Shown: positions 32,303 to 37,937 of the stretch, in pieces
How the letters are laid out: every line of letters starts with the position of its first letter
Position numbering within the stretch: position 1 is the first letter of the stretch
Made by a program: the position numbers and the translations under genes
Notes under the pieces: model-generated
Seen by the model: the letters and a program-made list of their open reading frames with translations, nothing else
Told to the model about the DNA's origin: nothing
Databases searched by the model: none
Assembly (NCBI GenBank): GCA_023395435.1
Contig: JAEWZG010000084.1
Location: forward strand, 1-37,937
Length of the DNA: 37,937 bases
Direction: 5' to 3'
From: Bacillota bacterium
GTDB lineage: Bacteria; Bacillota; Clostridia; Oscillospirales; Ruminococcaceae

Positions 32303-33152
32303 TATAACCCTTTCCTTGACCGTCAAATTCTGTTATAACAAAAACGTTAGTAACTTCGTCTATTTTCACAATAGGCTTAATTATTGCATTAAGCGACAAT
32401 CCACCCTTGTCCATTTCAACTTTTTGAACTGTTCCGATAATTCTGTCCTTCGGAACAAGCCCGTTATGCCCTGAAGTAACGATAACCTCACCGACTTCAA
32501 TCTTACTGTCACGATTAATGTATCTCATTCGTGTATATCCATCTGCCGCACAGTCATAGTTACCCTCAAGAGAGCCTGTGTCCTTTGACTTAATTGATAT
32601 AAGACCTGGATTATACTTTGGCGATAGTATAGTTGTGACTGTTGAATAAGTAAGATCAACCTTACTTACAATTCCGACAAGCCCATCCCCTGTAACAACA
32701 GGGTCATTAAGCTTTATTCCGTCACGACTGCCCTTGTCGATAGTAAATGACTGGTACATATCATTTGTTGTTCTTCCGATAACCTTGCAAGGAGGAGAAA
32801 ACTTAAAGTCAGGATACTTCTTCTTAAGCTCAAGAATTTCTTTGTAATGCTCGTTTTCTTCCTTAACATTTTCATAATCGACTATTTGAAGATAAAGCTC
32901 GTCCAACTTTTTTTTGAGTTCTTTATTTTCCTTATTGTAATTATCAGCGTTCACAAGAGTGTCAATAGTGGTAGAAACCTTCGATGAAATCGCATTAGAA
33001 AACTTTTGAAACGGTGAAACAATTGCACCCAGAAAAGATGACATAGCAGATTGCCCACCTGCAGTTGTTGCAGCATAAATCATAATACCGATCAAAAGTG
33101 CAAGTATCCCGCAAAGAATTTTAAATTTCAAGCTATGAACAAAATCCTTCAT
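32295..33152 (-). CDS. mreC: rod shape-determining protein MreC
   Basis: The start is ATG 33152 with AAAGGTG upstream; the GTG three codons earlier overlaps that site. The 285-residue bitopic protein has one N-terminal helix (about 11-30), a coiled coil (about 60-115, rich in Lys/Glu/Leu), and the beta-barrel domain that binds PBP2 (about 125-280). Conserved MreC phrases are VIGRTTNDMYQSFTIDKGSRDG, GDGLVGIV and IVTSGHNGLVPKDRIIGTV. It acts as a scaffold on the outer face. It lies between mreB and mreD, overlapping mreD. Confidence 0.95.
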   Translation of the reverse strand: MKDFVHSLKFKILCGILALLIGIMIYAATTAGGQSAMSSFLGAIVSPFQKFSNAISSKVSTTIDTLVNADNYNKENKELKKKLDELYLQIVDYENVKEENEHYKEILELKKKYPDFKFSPPCKVIGRTTNDMYQSFTIDKGSRDGIKLNDPVVTGDGLVGIVSKVDLTYSTVTTILSPKYNPGLISIKSKDTGSLEGNYDCAADGYTRMRYINRDSKIEVGEVIVTSGHNGLVPKDRIIGTVQKVEMDKGGLSLNAIIKPIVKIDEVTNVFVITEFDGQGKGYND

Positions 33153-33221
33153 CTGTATCACCTTTCTTTATTGACTAAAACAGGGCAGACAACTTGCCCA
33201 CCCTGAATAAAATGCGTGCTA

Positions 33222-34238
33222 TTAATAATACTTTGAATCTTCGTTTAATACATCCTGAAGCTTTTCTATGTTTTCAAGAACCTTTCCAGTCCCTTCAGCA
33301 ACACAATCAAGCGGGTTTTCAGCGATTGTAACAGGCATTCCTGTTTCATTGTTTACAAGTCTGTCAAGACCTTTGAGTAAAGCTCCTCCGCCTGCGAGTG
33401 TGATACCCTGATCTATTATGTCAGCAGCAAGCTCAGGTGGCGTTCTCTCAAGGGTTGTCTTTATTGCTTCAATAATGTGTGATAATGGTTCAGAAAGAGC
33501 TTCGCGAATTTCTGTTGAGTTAACAGATATATTCTCAGGGAGACCTGTAAGTAGGTTTCTACCCTTAATGTCCATTGTTGAATCTTCTTCACTTGGAAAA
33601 GCTGAACCGATTGCAATTTTTACATTTTCAGCAGTTCTTTCACCAATAAGAAGATTATATTTCTTTTTAATGTAGTTTATAATAGAAAGATCAAATTCAT
33701 CTCCAGCTACTCTTACAGAACGTGAAGTAACAATACCGCCGAGTGAGATAACAGCAACTTCACTTGTTCCGCCACCAATATCAACAATCATTGAACCCGT
33801 TGGTTCAGCGACAGGAAGTCCTGCACCAATTGCAGCAGCCATAGGCTCTTCAATTATTGAAACTCTCTTTGCTCCTGCACTTTCAGCAGCTTCACGAACT
33901 GCACGTCTTTCTACAGCTGTTACACCTGATGGAATACAGATGATAACTCTTGGCTTTGAAAAAGCAGAGCCCTGTAATGCCTTCTTAATAAATTCCTGAA
34001 GCATACTTGTTGTATAATCAAAGTCAGCTATAACGCCGTCTTTAAGTGGTCTTACAGCAATGATTGAGCCTGGAGTTCTACCGATAACGTCTTTAGCTTC
34101 CTGTCCGACGCAACGAACTCTTTCACTTCTTGCATCAACAGCAACAACTGAAGGCTCACGGATGATGATACCCTTCCCTCTCATGTATACAAGAGTATTG
34201 GCGGTACCTAAATCTATTCCTATGTCTTTTTTAAACAT
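33222..34238 (-). CDS. mreB: actin-like rod protein MreB
   Basis: The 338-residue bacterial actin has AGGAGG before its ATG. The nucleotide-binding motifs are DIGIDLGTANTLVY (phosphate 1, about 5), MIVDIGGGTSEVAVISLGG (phosphate 2, about 155) and GITLAGGGALLKG (adenosine, about 283). The membrane-contact start of the protein is the short FKKDIG. The filament organises wall synthesis along the cell length. It is the first gene of mreB-mreC-mreD-mrdA, with its own strong promoter (34292-34320). This and the rest of the cluster suggest a rod or ovoid cell or, in some cocci, a retained elongation system. Confidence 0.97.
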   Translation of the reverse strand: MFKKDIGIDLGTANTLVYMRGKGIIIREPSVVAVDARSERVRCVGQEAKDVIGRTPGSIIAVRPLKDGVIADFDYTTSMLQEFIKKALQGSAFSKPRVIICIPSGVTAVERRAVREAAESAGAKRVSIIEEPMAAAIGAGLPVAEPTGSMIVDIGGGTSEVAVISLGGIVTSRSVRVAGDEFDLSIINYIKKKYNLLIGERTAENVKIAIGSAFPSEEDSTMDIKGRNLLTGLPENISVNSTEIREALSEPLSHIIEAIKTTLERTPPELAADIIDQGITLAGGGALLKGLDRLVNNETGMPVTIAENPLDCVAEGTGKVLENIEKLQDVLNEDSKYY

Positions 34239-34291
34239 CTATTTGTTCCTCCTATAAAACTACCGATAATTCTTAATTTTCATACTTAAAT

Positions 34292-34320
34292 AGTATACCA
34301 CTATTTCAAATAATTCACAA
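34292..34320 (-). promoter_or_regulatory. mreB operon promoter
   Basis: TTGTGA (34320-34315), 17 bases, TATACT (34297-34292), with TG before the -10 box, on the minus strand. It is 54 bases before the mreB ATG. Confidence 0.75.
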
Positions 34321-34373
34321 CTATTTTTCAAAAATTTTTTATGATTTATAAATATTTTATTGATAGAAAATCT

Positions 34374-34449
34374 AACTTCTAAAGATATACATACCTTTAG
34401 GAGTTTAAAAAGGTTTTATTTCTTGACTTAAGACATATTTTAGTATAAT
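34374..34449 (+). promoter_or_regulatory. inverted repeat and weak rightward promoter before the acyltransferase gene
   Basis: An 11-base imperfect dyad (AACTTCTAAAG / CTTTAGGAGTT, one mismatch, 34374-34405) is followed by TTGACT (34423-34428), only 15 bases, TATAAT (34444-34449). The short spacer hints at a weak or activator-dependent promoter. The dyad lies between the two divergent promoters. The other 120 bases up to 34569 show nothing further. Confidence 0.4.
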
Positions 34450-34569
34450 ATAAAAAATGTGTATACTGCTGATAATATAAATATTACATGTACCATTAGA
34501 AGCTTACTACGCCATTTATTAAATTATTATTGTAATAATTATTAAAACCTTATTTGGGAGAGTTGCATT

Positions 34570-35586
34570 ATGGTCAAAAACACAAGACTTGCATGGGCGG
34601 ATTACTTGAAATTTATTTGTATTATAGCAGTCATTATCACTCATAACCCGTGGAGCCTTGAGCAAAGAATAATGTACGGATTTAATTTTCATATTGATAT
34701 GGCAGTTCCCATATTCATGATATTATCTGGTTATTTTTCTACTTATTCTTATGTTAAGTTAGGACTTGACGATTATTATTCATCGCAGAATATTACAAAA
34801 AAGCTTTTTAGGTATATTTTACCTTATGTGGTGATATTTGTTCTTGAAGCTATTGCTTATATCCGTTCTGGTCAGTCGCAATCAGTTATAATGTTAAAAA
34901 ATAATTTTCTTTGTGGTGGTTCAGGACCAGGTAGCTATTACGTACCTATAATGTTTCAATTTGTATTTATAGTTCCTATAATTATAGAAATAATTAAAAG
35001 AAAAAAAACTAAGGGACTCATCATATGTGCTATAATTAATTTTGCATATGAAATATTAATGCAAGCATACTCAGTTAGTGCAGAAACATATAGATTAATC
35101 GTGCTAAGATATGTCCTATTAATTTCTTGCGGAGTATGGTTCTACTTTTGGGCTAACAAAGAAATTATATGCAAAAAGATATGTATTAAAGCAACAATAT
35201 CCATAATAATCGGCGTATTATATATATATATAATAACATATACTAATTACATACCTAAGATTTTTATTTATTGGAAACAAACATCTATGATGATAGCATT
35301 TTGGGTTTTCCCACTATTTTTATTATTTTACAAAGTTGCTAAGAAATTACCAAATAGCAAGTTGCAAGTGTTGGGTGCGGCAAGCTATCATATCTTCTTA
35401 TTTCAAATGTTTTATTTTTTATATGCAAAAACTAGATTATTAAGATATATTAAAATCTCTTCATTTTTAGGTATTATATTAATGGATATAGCTATTTGTA
35501 TATTATGTGGAACAATTTTCTATTTTATTGAAACAAAGTTCGAAAAAATATCTCTTAATTTTATTTTTAAATCTAACAACAAATAG
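34570..35586 (+). CDS. acyltransferase 3 family membrane protein
   Basis: TTGGGAGAG precedes ATG 34570. The 338-residue integral membrane protein has about ten helices. The N-terminus carries the family hallmark: RLAWADYLKFICIIAVIITHN, with the catalytic-type His after the first helix, then IDMAVPIFMILSGYF and a basic loop. The GGSGPGSYYVPIMFQFVFIV step (given in part) is also typical. Such proteins transfer acetyl or succinyl groups to cell-surface sugars or peptidoglycan. The substrate is unknown; no sugar-modification genes are beside it. Its codon use (many ATA and TTA) is more AT-rich than that of the mre genes, so it may have been acquired later. Confidence 0.88.
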   Translation: MVKNTRLAWADYLKFICIIAVIITHNPWSLEQRIMYGFNFHIDMAVPIFMILSGYFSTYSYVKLGLDDYYSSQNITKKLFRYILPYVVIFVLEAIAYIRSGQSQSVIMLKNNFLCGGSGPGSYYVPIMFQFVFIVPIIIEIIKRKKTKGLIICAIINFAYEILMQAYSVSAETYRLIVLRYVLLISCGVWFYFWANKEIICKKICIKATISIIIGVLYIYIITYTNYIPKIFIYWKQTSMMIAFWVFPLFLLFYKVAKKLPNSKLQVLGAASYHIFLFQMFYFLYAKTRLLRYIKISSFLGIILMDIAICILCGTIFYFIETKFEKISLNFIFKSNNK

Positions 35587-35618
35587 AATCACTACAGTTT
35601 TGATTAGAATAATTTTAA

Positions 35619-35645
35619 AAAAGCCAGCTTTAATAGCTGGCTTTT
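35619..35645. terminator. bidirectional terminator between acyltransferase gene and lysC
   Basis: A perfect 11-bp stem AAAAGCCAGCT/AGCTGGCTTTT with a 5-base loop and runs on both sides, between convergent stops. Confidence 0.9.
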
Positions 35646-35653
35646 GTTTTTTG

Positions 35654-36985
35654 CTATAACTGCTGAGTTACAAAAATATCGTAGATTGCTTTTGTTGCGT
35701 TTGCGAAGTCTTCCTCCTTCACGCCGACGATTACATTAAGCTCGCTTGAACCCTGGTCAATCATCTTTACGTTAACGTGCTTGTGAGCTAAGGCTGAGAA
35801 AATTCTGCCCGCTGTTCCTCTTGTTGATTTCATTCCACGACCAACAATAGCAATAAGTGCAAGATCACGCTCAATGTCAATATGGTCAGGATTTACGTTT
35901 CTCTTAAGTCCGGCAATGACTGCATCTTCCTTTGCTTCAAGATCAGCACGATTAACGATAACGCTCATTGTGTCTATTCCTGAAGGCATATGTTCAAAGG
36001 AAATTCCGTTTTTTTCAAGGACTTCAAGAACCTTTCTGCCAAAACCTATTTCACTGTTCATCATATCTTTTTCAAGGTTTAGAACAGCAAAGCCTTTCTT
36101 TCCTGCGATACCCGTAATAGTGTACTTGCAGCTTGTTGAATCAGCGCTATCAACAATCATTGTTCCTGCATCGTCAGGAGCATTTGTGTTCTTTATATTT
36201 ATTGGGATACCAGCTTTTCTAACTGGGAATATTGCATCCTCGTGAAGAACTGTAGCGCCCATATATGAAAGCTCACGGAGCTCACGATAAGTGATAACAG
36301 TAATTGGCTCAGGGTTCTCAACAATTCTTGGGTCACAGATTAAAAAGCCTGAAACATCTGTCCAGTTTTCGTAAATTTCAGCGTTGGCTGCTCTTGCAAC
36401 AATAGAACCTGTTACATCGGAGCCACCACGTGAAAATGTTTTTATTGTGTCGTTTGGCATTGAACCATAAAATCCAGGTACAACTGCATTATCAAGCTTT
36501 GCTAAGCGTTCGCCAAGTACTTCGTTGGTTCTTTCACCGTCAAACTGTCCATTATCATTAAAGAAAATTACTTCTGCTGAATCAACAAAATTAAAGCCAA
36601 GGAACTTAGCAAGAATAATACCATTTAAATATTCGCCACGAGAAGCCGCGTAATCTCTTCCTGCTTTTCCGATAAAGCAACTCCTGATTGTAGCAAATTC
36701 ACTTTCAAGTGAAAGCTCAAGCCCAAGGTCAGAAATTATCCCATAATATCTGTTCTTTATAGCCTGAAACTCATCGTCAAAGTTTTTGCCCTTTACTGCT
36801 ATGTCATAGCATGCATACAGCATATCTGTGACTTTTGTGTCATCCTTAAATCTTTTTCCTGGTGCTGAAGGTACAACAAATCTTCTTGCTTTATCTGAAA
36901 GAATTATATCTGCTACTTTTCTGAATTGATTTGCGTCAGCAAGTGAGCTTCCGCCGAATTTTACTACTTTTGTATGCACTCCCAT
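35654..36985 (-). CDS. lysC: aspartate kinase
   Basis: The 443-residue enzyme phosphorylates aspartate, the first step to Lys, Thr and Met. The kinase domain starts VVKFGGSSLADANQF, with FSRGGSDVTGS (about 165) and the substrate loop YENWTDVSGFLICDPR (about 190). Two C-terminal ACT domains give feedback control (YTITGIAGKKGFAVLNLEKD and ALIAIVGRGMKSTRGTAGRI). It is a monofunctional enzyme; no homoserine dehydrogenase part follows. The ribosome site AGGGGGAA is very close to the ATG, and GTG two codons later is a possible alternative start. No lysine riboswitch is seen, since the promoter is only about 40 bases upstream. Which amino acid inhibits it cannot be told. Confidence 0.94.
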   Translation of the reverse strand: MGVHTKVVKFGGSSLADANQFRKVADIILSDKARRFVVPSAPGKRFKDDTKVTDMLYACYDIAVKGKNFDDEFQAIKNRYYGIISDLGLELSLESEFATIRSCFIGKAGRDYAASRGEYLNGIILAKFLGFNFVDSAEVIFFNDNGQFDGERTNEVLGERLAKLDNAVVPGFYGSMPNDTIKTFSRGGSDVTGSIVARAANAEIYENWTDVSGFLICDPRIVENPEPITVITYRELRELSYMGATVLHEDAIFPVRKAGIPINIKNTNAPDDAGTMIVDSADSTSCKYTITGIAGKKGFAVLNLEKDMMNSEIGFGRKVLEVLEKNGISFEHMPSGIDTMSVIVNRADLEAKEDAVIAGLKRNVNPDHIDIERDLALIAIVGRGMKSTRGTAGRIFSALAHKHVNVKMIDQGSSELNVIVGVKEEDFANATKAIYDIFVTQQL

Positions 36986-37027
36986 TTCCCCCTAAATATA
37001 TTTACCCACATTTTATATAGTAATATA

Positions 37028-37057
37028 ATTATAGAGTATTTGTCAAAATATTGTCAA
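37028..37057 (-). promoter_or_regulatory. lysC promoter
   Basis: TTGACA (37057-37052), 18 bases, TATAAT (37033-37028) on the minus strand. A second TTGACA lies in the spacer. The leader to lysC is only about 35 bases. Confidence 0.8.
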
Positions 37058-37059
37058 TT

Positions 37060-37480
37060 GACATATAATCTAAAATTGTGTATATATCTTTTGTTTTCTT
37101 GTGGAAAACGCTTGTATTTGTGCCACGGACACCTTTAAGCATTATAACGAGTTCGTATTTGACGCTATTAGAATAATTTGTATTTCTTTCGGTGGCTTTG
37201 CGATCGCCCCCGCACCCCTTCGCATATAAGGAATACGAAGAATTGACAAACTTATAAAAGGTCAAAGCATGAAATCAACCACGAACAAAAATGCAATAGA
37301 AATAACAAACTCTTCTGGTTGATTGAGCGACCGTCACTCAGTAATCGGCGTCGGAGTGCAGAAACGTCAAATCCGAGTTGTTGAGTGTCGGCGAAACGTA
37401 TCTGAGGATTTTACTTGATTTTCTTTCGTCCTTTCTTGTATCAAGACAAGAAAGGACATAAAGATAAACTATCTAAAAAG
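37060..37480. other. GC-richer non-coding stretch with hairpins
   Basis: I support no gene in these 420 bases. The part from about 37120 to 37400 is clearly richer in G and C than the flanks, and it is bounded on the right by a perfect 11-bp hairpin (GTCCTTTCTTG 37428-37438 / CAAGAAAGGAC 37447-37457) that lacks a T-run. A 78-codon minus-strand frame (37029-37265) has no ribosome site and runs over the lysC promoter, so I reject it. The texture resembles that of 23.80-23.88 kb, suggesting a dispersed non-coding element or relic. Confidence 0.45.
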
Positions 37481-37759
37481 CTATATCTGCACCACTAAAT
37501 GCTGATATTCCTTATTCTTCTCAAACCACTTTACCGCGTATGAACAAGTCGGGTATGCACGCTTGTTATTTTCTATAATATAATCAACAACGCCTTGCAT
37601 AAGCCGACCTGCAACACCCTGTCCTCTTAATGATTCATCAATAAAGGTATGGTTGATGTTTACAATATCATCGGCTATTTCAGGGAAAGTTATTTCTGCC
37701 AAAAGCTTTCCGTCATTGTCGTCACAATAAATTCTGTCATTACTTTTTATAAATTCCAT
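37481..37759 (-). CDS. small GNAT-like acetyltransferase (YjdJ type)
   Basis: The 92-residue protein has TAGGAGT before the ATG. It resembles the minimal GNAT family PF14542: LAEITFPEIADDIVNINHTFIDESLRG, with the acetyl-CoA loop LRGQGVAGRLMQ (about 44-55) and then KRAYPTCSYAVKWFEKN, where the Cys is a conserved family residue. The substrates of this family are poorly known. It stands alone between non-coding DNA and the divergent mnmA-like gene; a plausible -10 TATAAT lies in the 130-base gap. Confidence 0.88.
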   Translation of the reverse strand: MEFIKSNDRIYCDDNDGKLLAEITFPEIADDIVNINHTFIDESLRGQGVAGRLMQGVVDYIIENNKRAYPTCSYAVKWFEKNKEYQHLVVQI

Positions 37760-37827
37760 ATAATACTCCTATAATAAATATATTATTAATACTATTATAT
37801 CCCACTGGTCTGATTATACCATTCAAG

Positions 37828-37856
37828 TTGACTTTTTTAAATATTAGTGTTAAGAT
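37828..37856 (+). promoter_or_regulatory. promoter of the rightmost gene
   Basis: TTGACT (37828-37833), 17 bases, TAAGAT (37851-37856), about 35 bases before ATG 37891. Confidence 0.7.
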
Positions 37857-37890
37857 TTTTTTAATTCAGAATAATTTTATTGGAGTAAAT

Positions 37891-37937
37891 ATGAAGAAAA
37901 AAGTTATGCTTGCAATGAGTGGCGGAGTCGACAGCTC
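37891..37937 (+). CDS. mnmA: tRNA 2-thiouridylase start (cut by window edge)
   Basis: Only 15 codons are inside. ATG 37891 follows TTGGAGT. The peptide MKKKVMLAMSGGVDSS begins with the PP-loop motif SGGVDSS at residue 10, the position found in MnmA (TrmU), which thiolates U34 of tRNA-Lys, -Glu and -Gln. Other PP-loop enzymes start similarly (for example ThiI-like or LarE proteins), so the call rests on the spacing of the motif from the N-terminus. Confidence 0.75.
   Translation, partial: MKKKVMLAMSGGVDS

Noticed and set aside
37029..37265. 78-codon minus-strand frame upstream of lysC
   Set aside because: It covers the lysC promoter (TTGACA-18-TATAAT), has no ribosome site and reads like non-coding DNA.
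36986..37480. Lysine riboswitch (L-box) before lysC
   Set aside because: The promoter lies about 40 bases before the start codon, leaving no room for the aptamer, and no L-box motifs or terminator are seen.

Overview
The window looks like a chromosomal segment from a low-GC, Gram-positive, strictly fermentative member of the Clostridia, most likely a Ruminococcus-like gut bacterium. The evidence is AT-rich DNA with strong AGGAGG-type ribosome binding sites, two T-box leaders, a monomeric [FeFe] hydrogenase operon of the HydA2/HydS kind known from Ruminococcus albus, a Rex operator, and clostridial versions of mreBCD, minD, hisS-aspS and sbcDC. Species identity is inference from gene content; no search was run.

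Layout. 1-2.4 kb: a secreted leucine-rich-repeat protein cut by the left edge, then gdhA. 2.6-5.5 kb: a holin plus GH25 lysozyme pair under a promoter covered by paired TTTGCATA dyads, a small membrane protein, and a lipoprotein amidase. 5.5-7.1 kb: an orphan trpB behind a Trp T-box. 7.2-8.5 kb: a 40-residue membrane peptide and a membrane GGDEF cyclase. 8.6-12.7 kb: sbcDC. 12.8-17.4 kb: the hydrogen operon, transcribed leftward as a 2Fe-2S thioredoxin-like ferredoxin, sensory hydrogenase HydS (Fd + H-cluster + PAS), a SpoIIE/PP2C-type phosphatase and a catalytic hydrogenase, with a perfect Rex operator just downstream of its -10 box. 17.6-18.1 kb: a LysM protein with a WPGRDG repeat tail.

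18.1-23.9 kb is an accessory, partly decayed island: a 5'-truncated helix-turn-helix protein, an immunity-like protein, two lipoproteins, an Lsa-type ABC-F ribosome protection gene behind a leader-peptide attenuator, a 3'-truncated P-loop ATPase and a structured non-coding region that seems to encode a small RNA with interleaved stems. It ends at an initiator tRNA gene.

24.2-28.4 kb: an operon of a GNAT acetyltransferase, hisS, a small membrane protein and aspS behind a T-box whose specifier reads GACAC, that is GAC (Asp) overlapping CAC (His). 28.4-34.3 kb: the cell-shape cluster mreB-mreC-mreD-mrdA (PBP2), then minD and mgsA; minC, minE and rodA, often found here in Clostridia, are missing. 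34.5-37.9 kb: an acyltransferase-3 membrane protein, aspartokinase, a GC-richer non-coding stretch, a small acetyltransferase, and the first codons of a gene that is probably mnmA.

The strongest regulatory story is redox and H2 control of the hydrogenase operon: Rex repression at the promoter, plus a candidate hydrogen-sensing relay (HydS to phosphatase) encoded beside the enzyme. The most likely undescribed elements are the small RNA at about 23.54-23.64 kb, the ABC-F attenuator, the holin-lysozyme operator, and the unknown C-terminal domain of the hydrogenase-linked phosphatase.
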